NCBI GenBank assembly: GCA_946803715.1
Contig: CAMPET010000071.1
Location: forward strand, 240,396 to 304,395
Source of the DNA: Beroe ovata
Taxonomy: Eukaryota; Ctenophora; Nuda; Beroida; Beroidae
DNA length: 64,000 nt
Reading direction: 5' to 3'
Shown here: positions 22,879-35,779 of the stretch, in pieces
Numbering within the stretch: position 1 is the stretch's first letter
How the letters are laid out: each line of letters starts with the position of its first letter
Made by a program: the position numbers and the translations under genes
The notes under the pieces: model-generated
The model's database searches: none
The model's input: only the letters and a program-made list of their open reading frames with translations
Told to the model about the DNA's origin: nothing

Positions 22879-24110
22879 TATATGAACTGCGGGTACAGCA
22901 GACCACTTGAAGTTGAATTTAGATCTCTTTGAAAGACAACAGATCTAGCATTCTAGCTTTTTACTTTTAGTTTTAGTGAACCCGTATGATCACGAGATCA
23001 CACTCACAGTACGCTCCATAGGAGTAGGACGCTAGATGAAAATGAAATTGGAGTAGTAAGATTAGTTTTATCATGATTCAATTAATCTATTTTGATCCAG
23101 ATAAGGACATAGTATTAGTAGATGATTAAGATTAAGAAAAGGAATATAAAGAGAATGGAGAATGTCTTTGAAAATATAAAAAGGTCTTCTTACTTCTACT
23201 TTTAGTAAATGAGACAATGACAAATGAGTTTCAGGATAATTAAAAACTCCGACAAGGCCGGATGTCATCTGTCCTAGGCGCGTGTGCCTACTGCCTAGCC
23301 TATAGCCTCCATCGAAGGCCTACTGCCTAGGCCTGTTTCGGCCTTCAATGAAGGCGATCGCGCCGCGCGCAAGAAACAGTGGGCAGATTACATGATAACA
23401 CCTTGTCAGATTTCATCAGACCTTCGTTTCAATCGCGCGCGCGCGAGAAACAGGTCAGGTAATATAACGTTTGACAAATAAAGTGCGTACGAAGCAAATA
23501 TACCCCGGGTTTCAATTCACTGTCCTCCTAACATGCTGTAAAGTTGGTAAAACACCAGAATAGCTTTGCAAATGGCGCTAGCACACCATACAGTGGAGGT
23601 AAAAATTGTAGGATTTTACCCTACCGTCGGTGCGCGCGATTTTCAATCCGCCCCGGATAAAATCCCGCCAGCAAGGGTAGGGTGAAATCCTACAAAGGTA
23701 AAAATGAATGTGAAGCACATCCGGTGCCAAAAATTTTGAATACGATGCAAAATGTAAGTCAATTTCGTGGGGTCGGGGTATATCTGCTTCGTACGCACTT
23801 TAACTGTTCCCGCGCTGCATGACCCAAATACTCCGCGCGCGCTGCACGCGTCTCCGTGGTTTGGAGACTTTCTTTCTACGACTTTTCAGTTCACTGAGTA
23901 GAACAGGGGCGCGCAACGTGTGCACACAAATAACACCCGGCAACAACAGACAAGGCCTTGCCTATTGCATGTGCAAGGGCTTTTTACTTAAGTTACAGTT
24001 AATCAGCACATGGCACTCATGCTTATTACTTACAGGGTACGCACTCTAAACTTTAGTTATGAGAGCAGTTTTATAATGTTCCATGAATAAAATGTTCCTA
24101 GCTGACTGAA
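22879..24110. other. Intergenic region dominated by MITEs
   Basis: About 23275-23480 holds GCCTAGGC-rich and CGCGCGCG foldback repeats with the TTTCATCAGACC/AAACAGGTCAG arm of family C. A family A copy follows at 23606-23695. About 23808-23925 is a family B copy, TTCCCGCGCTGCATGACCC to GAACAGGGGCGCGCAACGTG. No gene is supported here. Confidence 0.65.
23606..23695. mobile_element. MITE family A copy with 9-bp TSD
   Basis: This copy is in the opposite orientation to that at 15635: it starts TTGTAGGATTTTACCCTACC, then GTCGGTGCGCGCGATTTTCA, and ends GGGTAGGGTGAAATCCTACAA. The 9-mer AGGTAAAAA is present at 23597-23605 and 23696-23704. Confidence 0.92.
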
Positions 24111-24828
24111 ATGACTCAAGAATCACCATCAACCATTAATGTCCCAGAGATAACAACTTCTTGTACATCTCCCAACTTTGTAGTTATTGGAAGGGAGCCT
24201 GTCCAATTAACATGTCCTCAGTGCCAAAAGGTATGTTGAAAGCAGGTGAACTGGTGAAAAATGCACTGCTTTATTTGTCACTGGGAGAATGTTCTGACTC
24301 TATTATCTCAAATAGCAAATTTAAATCTAGGTTTGAAGAGATTCATGAATAGCTTTACTAACATATCATGATATTGTTTTATTACATTGAAAGTTAGATT
24401 TGATGCTGCATAGTTTACTTTGAACTGAGTGATTCATTCTTCTCTAAGGTTGTTAAAAGCAAAGTTAAGTATGAAGTTGGTGTTGGTACATGGCTGATTG
24501 CTGCAACTATTGCTTGTGTAACTGGTGAGTTAACATATTGATGTCAGTATTTTGAGAAGGTTATAACAAAATGGATAGGCGTAGGAATAAGAATTATAGT
24601 TTAGATGAAGGTGAAGGTTAGTGCTAGAGAAATGCAGTGCATGATCATAGAAACATATTATACATCAAACATAATACAATTCCAGATAATATACAGTAGG
24701 TGTTATCATTTGAACATCTTTCAGGTTGTCTGTGCTGTTGGATAGCTTGTTTGACCAATGCATGTAAAGATGTTGTACATACATGTCCTTCATGCAAATT
24801 TGTTATATGTAGGAGAGCATTCATGTGA
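24111..24828 (+). CDS. LITAF: LITAF-domain protein (copy 1)
   Basis: Three exons (24111-24230, 24449-24524, 24725-24828) encode 99 residues. The split LITAF domain is complete: CPQCQK, a VGVGTWLIAATIACVTGCLCCWIACL hydrophobic, monotopic membrane-inserting segment, then the second zinc pair in HTCPSCKF. LITAF proteins are zinc-stapled peripheral proteins of late endosome/lysosome membranes that bind ESCRT and NEDD4 factors. This copy lacks the N-terminal PPxY that the second copy has; its N-terminus is Ser/Thr-rich (MTQESPSTINV). Exon phases (0 then 1) and the 104-nt last exon are identical to copy 2, so the two are paralogues by duplication. Confidence 0.92.
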
Positions 24829-27800
24829 ACAATTCAGACTCATGGAGTTCTGGATATACCCTACTATTGAACTGGTCAGACAAAGCATCCTAGTTAATGT
24901 GTCATTGTGTCAAAATTTATTCATCTACAGTAGACATCTAGAATGTAAATTATTATTTATCAACACCAAAATACTATATGCAATATTCTTGTGTAGCGTC
25001 TATCATCAGAGATTGTTCAGTCAAGTATGTTTGAGTACCAATACAAATTTCCTGTCAAAAAGATTATTTGATTATTTTGAATTTCATTAGCTTTATATTC
25101 ATGAACACAGTGCATTGTTTGGTGAAGCAGTAAATACACAGGTTAACAGGAACATTAGCTTCATAGTTACTCTAAATATTCTCTAATATAAAATTTGATG
25201 TACCGGGTACCCATATTGTGTACACTGTACATTGATATTTGTCAGTTAATTATTACAGGCTGTGGATATGAAATTGTTTATGCCATGTTTTTATGGACCA
25301 TTTAATCAGATTTTTATGTGACTATTTTATGTTTCTATGTTGCAGTTGTTTTTAATCCCTATTTCATTATTTGTTTTTATTATTTGAATTTTGGTTCAGA
25401 TACTGATGGTTAATAATTTTGTTTATATTCCATGCATTTATTTGATGTTAATTATTGTATGCTGAATCTGTTACCGATGCTATGACAGAGTTCTAGCGAA
25501 TTTTATGGGAGATACCTCCTCAACTACCTAAGAACAAGTTTTATTTACCAATAGGCAGGTATATGTATTATGTTTTCCATGAATTCCGATTAACAGTTAG
25601 TTAAACACTTGAAGTGTTATATGTATCTTTAAAGATCAAACCCTTACAAGGGTCATGAAATGAAGTCCTACAAGTTTTGCAATCAATATAATTTGTTGAG
25701 CACAGAAGCTACACCTTTATTACTTAGATGCCTTATTGCCTTTGTTCCTTTGACATTTTGCCATTGGTTGAGCTAGTCCCCAACTTTATAATATGTTGTG
25801 ATTCTGTGTGTCTGAATAATGGTTTTGCGGAAGACATGAGAACCATTGTTAGTTGGCTGCAATTAATGGGCGTGACTTATCCTCAGTATCCTCAGTTCTG
25901 ATGTTTTGCAAAGTATTTTACAGTCTATCATATGAAATTTGGTGATATCATCTGGCAATTGATATTGCATACCTACAAAACTCCCACACAACTGCTTTTG
26001 CCTTTTCACATGTCGCATCTGAAACCTGTCATAAGTGCTGAATATGATCATTGTTCAAGTCGGACTGGGTGGACACATTGCGGACATATCTCGGACGAGG
26101 TGATGTTGTAAGCGTAGTCCATCAACAATATAGAAACAAAACGTGGATCTGCTTTTGTTGACGACAACCATGGTGCCAGTGAAGAGTTCACCCAGGGACC
26201 GGGGTTAAGTTTACCTCACCTGGGCTGGGGTTACTTAATTTCATTGAAGGTTGGTTTCACATGTCTCGAATCATCATCCGATATGTTTTTGTTTGTGTTT
26301 GAAATAATGAAATACTGCCTCCTATTTTGCATCATGCTACGATAATTTCGTGATTAGATCACGCACATACACACATGCACAGTGCACACTCCTCCCGTTG
26401 TACACTCTTCCAATGATAATAATGATGGCCGCGGTTGGTGTGCTTGTGGATGTGTGTGACAACGCAATGATACAATCTTCATAATAATGTGCTTACTGCT
26501 TATTGTATTCATTCAAGTGTACATTTTGTTGTTCGTACAGTCATGTTATAGATGGTAATATGATACGACCTTTTATCATATCTTTGACGTAAGACGGCTC
26601 CAGACTCCAGATTTCAGGGATAGATGATTTCATTCTGGTTTTGTTGAAACACATTCACTTCTGTTTTTCGCTCTCCAGTGATGTTGGTGTTGTGATGATG
26701 TCTATGTGATGTTGGTGGTTGGTCATTGATAATGCCTCCTATTCTGTCTGCTATCCTGTTTCAGACATATTTTAGTTGCCGGACGCAGGCCGTTGAATAC
26801 ACAATAGTCCCCGGTTCTTTATTTGTAGAATCGTTTGCTTCCCTCGTGTGAATTATTCCGAAAAAGTTGCAGGTGTATATTGTTTATCTGTTGGGGCCAA
26901 ATCACACGGAGTAGCTGATGCTTTTCCATGATTACTATTGTAAAACTGGTACACTGGGTCGGGTTGATGATTATGAAAATCTTCCGAAATATCCTCCAGT
27001 GAGTTGTGGTACACCTAGATATAAACTGTCTACAGCTATCATAGGTATAGCTATGACTTGTGCAAGTTTCGGTTATGTGGTTGCGATCCCCATACATTGA
27101 TATTACTGCAGTGATTGACGTTATTCCTAGGGCTACAGGAGAGAGAGAGAGTTTTAGAAATTTTAGCTGCTCGCATATTATTGCTGGATTTTAGGAACAC
27201 TCAAACATCATTGTATACAAGGATAATGCTTCACAGAGACGTTGACCTGTCATATAATCCCGGTTATGCAGTCCATATCATGGTCGCTAGATTGGTTTAA
27301 TCATTTGTCCACTGTGAGCACTTTGAGCTGTGGTTAAAGTATTCTATTCATGGGATAGTCAAGGTACTGAATCTACTATGTTCTTACTCTCTGATGTTAC
27401 CCACAGTGATCAGTATGGAAGCCTCATTGAATGCTGTGACTTAATTTATCGAGTAAACTGGACACTGGTTCTCTCTCTCTCTCTCCTTGACGGTGAAGAA
27501 GGATATCTGTTTAAGTTAAATAGGGTGGTTCAATCGATAATTATTCACGACAATCCAATATCCATCGCATTACGAACGCGGTGTGTGGGGTATTTATGCT
27601 AAATAACATGCAACCAGATGCATTTTGCAACTGCCCTGGATGATGTAACCCATTAATCCATGTTACATTTATAGCTGATAGATTGACTTGCGTTACAGTT
27701 GACTAACACTAGCCCCTACCACCTAAAATATGAAAACTGTAGTGATATAGTAAGGTATAATCTCTATGAGAGAATGATTCGATAGAAATGCTGGGCCTGA

Positions 27801-28085
27801 TACGATCCCATTCAGACATGCATGAAACCTCGTCATATACAATGTAGAACGATCCATAGATTAAATTAAAATGTTTTGAAACTGATGAATATATATATGA
27901 TGAATATGTTATTTAATATTTCAAAATACATTTCAACTCTGTGTTCAATTCCTCTTGTTCCTTCTTCAATTATCAAACACCTAGTATTACTGTGAGTGTG
28001 ACCCATGCGAGGAGTGGTGTGAGAGTGTGTGTCCAAGATGATATTGTTCAAGGATTTTATCGCACAGCAGAAATCTGCTGATAAG
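24829..28085. other. Intergenic region between LITAF paralogues
   Basis: AT-rich. One 60-codon ORF at 26918-27100 is listed separately. No other coding signal is supported. A TC run at about 27470-27485 is the only simple repeat of note. Confidence 0.5.
26918..27100 (+). CDS. Possible 60-residue single-pass membrane protein
   Basis: The ATG opens a frame with a polar N-terminal half (DDYENLPKYPP) and a C-terminal hydrophobic helix (LSTAIIGIAMTCASFGYVVAI) that ends IPIH. This layout is common for small mitochondrial respiratory-chain subunits, but no family is recognised. The internal GTGAGT after CCTCCA could be a splice donor, and the length is near chance expectation. Treat it as a weak candidate. 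Confidence 0.25.
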   Translation: MLFHDYYCKTGTLGRVDDYENLPKYPPVSCGTPRYKLSTAIIGIAMTCASFGYVVAIPIH

Positions 28086-29105
28086 ATGGCCGCTCCCCCG
28101 CCTCCGCCATATGGTGAACAGCCAGGACCCCCACCTCCCGGACAACCTGTTATGTACCCGCCTCCTGCCGCCCCTGTGAGTTATGCAGCTGTGATACTAG
28201 CTGCTATTCCAGACAGCGGTACCTATAGTGATGAGGAGTAGAATAACTTGATGTATTGAATATAGTTTAGATATCAGATTATTATGGTGTGAGTTGACGA
28301 TGAGAGAGATCAGATTATCGGTTTTCAATAATTACATAACAAGTGTGCTAGCCAAGTGTGCAGTGTAATGAGTTACAAAGCGGTTAATTGACTAATTTCC
28401 CGCATATTGCACAAATAGCTCGTTTACTCACACTGCTGCACACCTCACTTATACCCCAGCTATGACACTGTGTTTGTATTTCAGGGCGTGGTAGTGGTAC
28501 AGAACGTTCATTTTGATAGGTTCCCAGTTCAAGTCACCTGTCCTAACTGCCGACAGGTAACAAATATGTTCATTTCGTGTTAGGTGACGCACTTGTTTCA
28601 TTCTGTGCCTCACTCCCTGAATAGCTGAACCATGATGGGTGTTAAGATAACACTCCTATCAAATGATTGTGCCTATTGAACTCGTTGATATACCTAGATA
28701 GCCTCGTTTATTCCTTCACATCCTAACCTCCAATTATCGGAATACTATAGGACTACTATTGATATGCATAGGTACATTGGGTATATTCATCAAATGTATT
28801 CACAGTTTGAGAAAGTGGATGATTGTTTATTAGTCGCATAACGTAGAACTGTACGGTATTGATAAATTTCTTTATATCTCGAACTGCGACAAAATAATAC
28901 TGTGCTGTTAGATGGAAATGCTCAACGTTTCGGTGTACTACACCATATTCATGATCTCAAATTTGATTGTATAAAGTAGTGTTGTAAAGTTTTAAACTTC
29001 TGGGAAGGACCCAAGGGAAGATGGGAAAGAAGGGTCGTGAGTTATTCATATCACCTGACAGTGGTCCACAATAAGACCCGTGATTTGTCTCCAATTAGCC
29101 AAATA

Positions 29106-29146
<41 letters not shown>

Positions 29147-29717
29147 TGTATGTGTGTTCGTTTCTGATACCGGTAACATAGACATTTGTGTGGGTTCCGG
29201 GTGTAATGTTTCCCATAGGTAGGAGTATCTAGGCTAACGTTAACATTGCTTGTTACTAACGTTTACATTACAAATCTACCGTGTAGGGATTCACTACTTT
29301 GTACACAGTAATGTAGCAATATTACAGGACCATAACAAGGAAAAATCGTAAATTTCAGTTAATTATTCTGATAATCATTTCAGTTAGTGCAGTCAAGAGT
29401 GGAATACGAGATAGGAACGGCAACTTGCCTCATTGGTAAGTTTGGACCACAGGTCTTGTTCGATATACACTGTTCACTGTTCAGTATGGAATGTACATGG
29501 TGTGCCATGTACATTGTACAATGTGCAATTACCTATTGGACAATGTACAACCTTAATTACCGTATATTGATTATTGTTCTGCACTTTAATTATACCGGAA
29601 TTACCCCCGTCAGGTCTATTTATCTGTATCTGTGCGTTCTGCATTGACGCGTGTAAAGATGCTGTCCACGTCTGCCCGTCCTGTTCCCAAGTTCTGGGCA
29701 GGAAGAATCTTATCTAG
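28086..29717 (+). CDS. LITAF: LITAF-domain protein (copy 2) with PPPPY N-terminus
   Basis: Four exons (28086-28175, 28485-28556, 29384-29435, 29614-29717) encode 105 residues starting MAAPPPPPYGEQPG. The first exon is a Pro-rich tail with a PPPPY WW-binding motif. The LITAF domain follows: CPNCRQ, the hydrophobic loop GTATCLIGLFICICAFCIDA, and HVCPSCSQVLG. The predicted role is late-endosomal sorting and recruitment of NEDD4-type ligases. An in-frame upstream ATG (28038) would add 16 residues; the AAGATGG context at 28086 and the family's short Pro-rich start favour the later ATG. Confidence 0.92.
29110..29157. repeat. (GT)n microsatellite
   Basis: GT dinucleotide run with TATG interruptions in the third intron of the second LITAF gene. 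Similar GT runs occur at about 31074-31116 and 31873-31917, the last followed by CTGT repeats and a single N at 31927. Confidence 0.95.
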
Positions 29718-30699
29718 AAACTCTCACCTGACACCTCACCTGAAACCTCACTCCTGACACCTCTTACGAGACATATAGACTATCGAATGTGCCCAAAGGT
29801 GACATATATGCTGTGAGAGTCACATAGCTCACTGTGTAGTTGACTGCACATCGGAGTTACTCTTATCAGTTCATTGGAGTACAATAATAACTCCGTTGCT
29901 ATTTATCCTTGCTTTACATTGATTTCACGACTACTAAGTGCAGAGCTGTTTACTTTGCATAATAAGTGAGGTGTTTTAATTGATGAATTAATTAGTTATC
30001 TTACTTTCTTTGCCTGCATGTTTTCTCTTACATAAATCGATCTAATAAATCATGTCTAATCTTGTTAACTTTCCGTTATTCATCCATAGCAGTTAACAGA
30101 CAGTCTAAAATCAGCTTGTTCTTAATTTACAAGATTCACGCTTATGAAAACGTGAAACAGCTGGTGATTTAACTTTCAATAACAATGATTGGATGTTTTT
30201 ATCATCTAAGAAGGTATGAAACTGATCTTATCTCTACTCTGAATGATATAGCATATTAAGATTTAGGTTCGTTAAGTCTGATTAAGTTTGATCAATGTGT
30301 CACAGCACGTATGTAGTATATAATTATTCAAGTGATCTCGAATAACATCGAATTATAGTTCAATTGTTATATATTGTAGATTATTTTGTAAATCTTCGAA
30401 CAACCACTCATACAAATAGTTTGAATTTCAAGAACAGATTGTTGTTGATTTTAGGCAGATCCTTTGCGAAACTCTCCTTGACTTGATCTCTTGGGAGGGG
30501 GCAAATTTTTTCAATTCCTAATATTTCACCCCTGATAATGATACGATAAATAATTGAATACTATGTTGCTAGATCTCGTCATATTCTACTCACAGCAGAT
30601 TTCTGGCCTACTGTAATTATACTGGAATACTCCCTTCTCTTGAGAAGCTATACGATGTTAGGATTATAATAGCAGTCACTTTCTTTAAGAGCCGCCACA

Positions 30700-30810
30700 C
30701 TCTCCTGATCAGCACTCTCCTGATCGGCACTCTCCTGATCGGCACTCTCCTGATCGGCACTCTCCTGATTGGCACTCTCCTGATCGGCACTCTTCTGATC
30801 GGCACTCTCG
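30700..30810. repeat. 15-bp minisatellite
   Basis: Seven tandem near-identical copies of GGCACTCTCCTGATC. The period is a multiple of three, so on the minus strand it gives an artificial (RRVPI)n frame. There is no other coding evidence. Confidence 0.95.
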
Positions 30811-31070
30811 GACTAGGCAATGTGATGCATAGCAATGTCAGTATGCTCTATGCATATGAGAATGCATATTAGAATCCATATTTTGGATCAGTAGCCACTA
30901 GCCAGGTGATAATCATCGTAGACAGTTATGAGAAGAATCCGATGCAATAGATGTAATCATGTTAGCTTCAGGTTCTGATCAAATAACGACTGGTGTATCG
31001 GGTGTATGGAAATACAATATTGCATGACTGAGCCAGGTGCAGAAACACTCTATATTAGCTATGTGAGTAA

Positions 31071-31120
<50 letters not shown>

Positions 31121-31263
31121 GATAAGCATATCATATTTCTCCCTACTCAACATATGATTTGGAGTGTACCTGTGCAGTCGGGTATCGTACCCAAACTGAC
31201 TTCCACTTTCGCGTTAACATTCTTGTTCTAGTTCACCCTATCATACTTTTGAACCGTATCTTC

Positions 31264-31869
31264 ATGGCAACCCTCACTATAGCTGAACTACAACATTTCT
31301 ACAGTGGTACGCTCAGACATGTTCACACTTTACATTGTTATGTGTAACTATGGTATGTGTATCACACATAGCCAAGTTACACACAACAATGTTACATTGT
31401 TTAACTATTGTGTAACTTTGTCGTGTGTATATCTGTGTTTTAGACATTCATTCTCAGCTTACTAGTCATTGACTATCATGGCTAGCACTAGAATAAGCAC
31501 GTCTGTTCATTGCAGTCCACGGTGGTAATATTTTATTGTCATGTATTAGGGTAGCACTGTGTATGAACACTGATAACGCTACGAGATGGGTGCATGTACT
31601 GTACAGCAGTTGTATGACATAGGTACTGTACAGCAGTTGTATGACATAGGTACTGTACTGTACAGCAGTTGCATGTGTTACAGTTGTATGTGTTACAGTT
31701 GTATGTGTTACAGTTGTATGTGTTACTGTTGTATGTGTCGGGGAGGTTTGCTATAGTTACACAATACACATACCAACTTAATACCTACTACTATACCAGT
31801 ATACAATAACTTGAAATGTTACTTATGTGTGTGACGTGCGACACACGTCACACACATTAGTAATATTTC

Positions 31870-31916
<47 letters not shown>

Positions 31917-34900
31917 TGTCTGTCTCTNGTCTGTCTGTCTTTGCCTGTGTTTCTGTATCTATGTGTAGCTGTATGTGTGCTATTTATGATCGCTGTCAGA
32001 CGACAGACACCCATCATCCCATTGAGCGCCCATTGCATCTCCAATATGCAATATATGGTCAGTCATAGTCACGGTGAGACGTAGCATATTATATCCACTG
32101 GACACCATAACAGTGTGTGTAACACACTTTATTACCGAGTGCTATGAATCGGTGCAGGTTTACTCTCAGACTGATTTAAAACTGCGTGTCTGGGAGGGAA
32201 ACCGTGACAGCACGGTGATTAATTGGAATTATTTTCAGAGGGAATAGAGTTGCTGAGTGATTTGCAGGACCAGAAACTCCTCAAGAAACTGCCGAGTGAC
32301 GTTGCTAAACGGGCTATCAACTTGCTAATACTATGTGAGTTTGAACAACCGGTTTATGTTATGGTGAAACTTTCTGGGAGTCCTTTCCGAAACTGAACTT
32401 AAGTCAAGTTTCGGAAAGGACCCCCTGATCGTTACAACCATCTCAGAAGACACGATAAGGAGATTTTGATACTTTGAACAGTGTTGATTGAACACGACGT
32501 GTATAGATTACCTGACACACAAAACACATAGTTGTTGTCGTTGACACACAAAACACATAGTTGTTGTTGCAATGAGTTAGATGTTAGTGAGGTAAGCCGA
32601 AACAGGAAAAAGCGGGTTTGGGATATACTAGGCGCTGCTACCCCTCGCTTATTAATCATAGAACTGTCAATTCTTGTAAAATATCAGTGAATAAATAGTC
32701 GCTATGCCTTCTAACTGCCATGTTCTAATACTTGTTCAATATGAAATGGAGGTTTTCTATCACAATGTCCATGTATGGACTCATCTTTCACTCGTAATTT
32801 CGGATATGATGATATTCAATCTTTCGATATCGACTGTGAAAATTCTACACAAATTCCAATTAATCTTGAATCAAGATTAATATCGAGTATCAAATCGTAT
32901 ACTCCAGACAGACGGAGGGATCCCTACCCTCACTCCACCGCTTCTCTTCCTACTGGCGCACCCCCTCCTACTGGCGCACCCCCTCTTGCTGGCGCACCCG
33001 GTGCCGCAACATTGCCGCCACCGCGGCGTCATAGCAACTTTGACAGTAGGAAAGATGGCGATGACTTGCCGCCTATATCATACTCCGACATTTCACCTGA
33101 CTGCATTTGGTGGCAAGGTTAGTTGATTAATTGATAGTTTACACATTGCATCAGTTTGCTCGCTCTGATTTATAAGGCAGCGGGGACTTAATGAATTCAC
33201 GATCCCCCGACCCCTTTATTATGTTTACGTCACCCCTATATTATTCTAGCTTTAAAGGTCATTTCCTCGAAATTATATCGATCAAATTCACTGTCAAATG
33301 TACAAATTGATTTGGGGTGTAAAATACCGAATACGTACGTCGTACCTTTCATCGATCACAATTTTTCAACGGCCACTTGTGCGTCACCACTGACTACTAT
33401 AAAAAACATTTCGTGAATATATGAATATATCATTGAAATTCAAATTATGATCGGGTATGTACGGCTTGCTTGCCCATATCTGGTACGATAGGGTATTTCA
33501 GTACGGCTGAGTTCCATGAATATGCATACAAGATTGGAGATGTGCTACGCTTTTATCTATCAATATACTAGATTTAAATAATAATAATGATTTTATCCCC
33601 CTATGACCCGTTTGAACATGAAGGTGTATTGAAACTCTATCTCATTCAGGAAACGTTGAAGTTAAGGGGTTGACGAAGGGGCAGAAACCTGCCAAATTGG
33701 TTCTTATCGCTCATGGACCACGACTTTCCTTCTTTCAAGGTATCATTCGCCATCTTTGTCTGATGGGCAAGCGTGGGCCACTCATATACTGCATTATGTA
33801 TACTTAAATGTTACGCGCGGCAACAAGCATCATGTTTTGTATGCGCATCGCCGAAAATTAGCGCGGCGTCACGTAATTAACTTACGTACGCGCGGTATAT
33901 ATATATACGGTTGCATTCGTACCTACGTTGCACACGTACATGATACATAGTAACATTAAATGATCCTTTGATCAGCAACCAAGAAGAAGTATTTCNTCAA
34001 TTAGTTTCTCTTTTTGTCCACATATGCCCAGACTACATCTTTGTCTGATGGGCAAGCGTGGGCCACTCATATACTGCATTATGTATACCTAAATGTTACG
34101 CGCGGCGACAAGCATAATATTTTGTATGCGCATCGTCGAAAATTAGCGCGGCGTCAGGTAATTAACTTACGGTACGGAGGGTTGCATTCGTACGTACGTT
34201 GCACACGTACATGATACATAGTAAACATTAAATGATGATCCTTTGATCAGCAACCAAGAAGAAGTATTTCGCCGGTCAAATCGTGATGAGTACTTGCACT
34301 GAGATATCATTGCTCGGGGAAGGGAAGAGGAGGGGAACTCTGTTCACCATTTCTGAGGGTGACATCCAGGAGGTAAGTACTGGACAACATCATCAGATCC
34401 GTAAACCTCTACCCAAGAATACCATTCTCATATAGACAGCGATTGATTAATAAAAACATGGATACAACCAATGAAAATACAGAAACGCTGTCACGTGATC
34501 AAAAAACTTTGGGACCCTACCCAAGAGTACCATTATCTATTGATTAAATCAAATGATACTCCGCATGCCACTCTCTCGCTTGCATTATCTGATATTTACA
34601 TAATATGCTCCCCCGTAATCGTGTATCTGTTTTCAGCTTAGTTTGAAGTTCAGCTCCATAACGGACGGTATGGAATGGTACAACAGCTACCAGCTGAGCT
34701 GTACGGACGATACCGGTGAACTGATATACGAACAGACTGAGAAGGAGGAGGGGGAAGCAATGCCCGAAATAGCTCGAGTATCCCTGACGGAGCAAGATCA
34801 TGAGTGTGCAGGAAACACAGTGATCTCCGGCAGCGAAGACCAAATACAACCACAGAGAAACGCGGATACCCCAGGGGATGTTGTCGAGGTAAATGCTTGT

Positions 34901-35482
34901 AGAGTTACTACCTACCCTCGCTAAAGGGATTTTACCCCTGGCAATCTTGATTGCGCGGCGCCAACAGTAGGGAAACCCCTACAAGTTAAATGCATGCCCC
35001 CTGCTCTATTATTGTCGTGTTTCTCATGTTTTCCCCAGTAGATCGAGACTTGTTTATTACCTATTCACTCTCCTCACAATCGCATGACGAATAATAATTT
35101 GATGTCAGGAGGAGAATTATACGGCTGTATTGGACGAGGTAATACCTGACGGTCTATGGGGCGAGTTCGAGTACAGTGATGTGTATCAGTTAGAGTGGTG
35201 CTTTAACCTTAGCAGGACCATACTCCCCGATAAGGTAATATTACAAATCATAAACTAATTCTTGATATTAGCAGGACCTATCTATTCTAGCATACTGTCC
35301 TATTGTGAAGTTAACTCCACTTTTGTAACGTTTATTCAACATTCAAGGGACTGCTTAGTTTGCAAAGAGGACAAATGGTCTTGGTTAAAGAACAAGTTAA
35401 CGGCGATTGGTGGAAAGCCATTGATTGTCAAGGTAATCAAGGCTTTATCGCATCTTGTTATTTGTCTTTAGCGTACAACTGA
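31264..35482 (+). CDS. SKAP-like adaptor: N-terminal helix, PH domain, SH3-like C-terminus
   Basis: Eight exons (31264-31306, 32239-32334, 32752-33117, 33650-33739, 34251-34372, 34637-34888, 35109-35234, 35348-35482) join in phase to 409 residues. The N-terminal MATLTIAELQHFYSEGIELL helix recalls the SKAP dimerisation region. A Ser/Pro-rich linker with PTGAPP repeats follows. The PH domain spans about residues 167-250 (KLVLIAHGPRLSFFQ, GTLFTISEGD, C-terminal helix with MEWYNSYQLS). After an acidic NYTAVLDEVIPD stretch like SKAP EDIYEVLPD, an SH3 is visible (LSLQRGQMVLVKEQ, GDWWKAIDCQGNQGFIASCYL). SKAP proteins couple Src-family kinases and ADAP to integrins. The family call rests on domain order. 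The third exon's acceptor is the least certain. An assembly duplication affects the fourth intron. Confidence 0.75.
31590..31735. repeat. Tandem repeats (27-bp and 15-bp units)
   Basis: Two copies of TACTGTACAGCAGTTGTATG-type sequence are followed by four copies of GTTGTATGTGTTACA and a fifth variant. They lie in the first intron of the SKAP-like gene. Confidence 0.85.
32380..32421. repeat. Intronic 15-bp stem-loop
   Basis: GTCCTTTCCGAAACT pairs exactly with AGTTTCGGAAAGGAC across a 12-base loop, inside the second intron of the SKAP-like gene. Confidence 0.85.
33751..34281. repeat. Duplicated intron plus exon edge flanking a single N (assembly join)
   Basis: 33751-33995 and 34036-34281 share CATCTTTGTCTGATGGGCAA through CAACCAAGAAGAAGTATTTC with only scattered differences. 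The first copy ends at an N (33996) exactly inside the exon that is complete only in the second copy (34251-34372). Allelic sequence placed in tandem by the assembler explains this best. Confidence 0.85.
34897..34984. mobile_element. MITE family A copy abutting a splice donor
   Basis: The element begins TTGTAGAGTTACTACCTACC and ends CAGTAGGGAAACCCCTACAA. It is flanked by GGTAAATGC (34888-34896) and GTTAAATGC (34985-34993), a 9-bp duplication with one mismatch. The left duplicate contains the last exon base and the intron's GTAAATGC donor. Confidence 0.85.
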
Positions 35483-35779
35483 CTGGATAGCACGAAATTC
35501 CTTTAATATACAATAAAAATGATATTGAAAATAACTGCTGCTACTACTAATGACTGAATGGAACTTCATTATCATATACTGTTCTGTTATAATCAACTTC
35601 TAATGATTTCTTTTGATGATTTCATTTATCGATGAAATGCATTGCATTGCACTAATGCAGTCATTTCACAGTTCACACTGCACAGCGATATTCCTTGAAA
35701 TATAGAATGTAATTTCATAATTTGAATGTTCATTCATTTAATCAGTGCAGTGCAGCTCATTCCATATATCGTATCCTTG

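Noticed and set aside
27330-27602. 90-codon + strand ORF between the LITAF genes
   Set aside because: No recognisable motif and no supporting splice or start context.
30617-30835. Minus-strand (RRVPI)n protein
   Set aside because: It is the translation of a 15-bp minisatellite with a period divisible by three.
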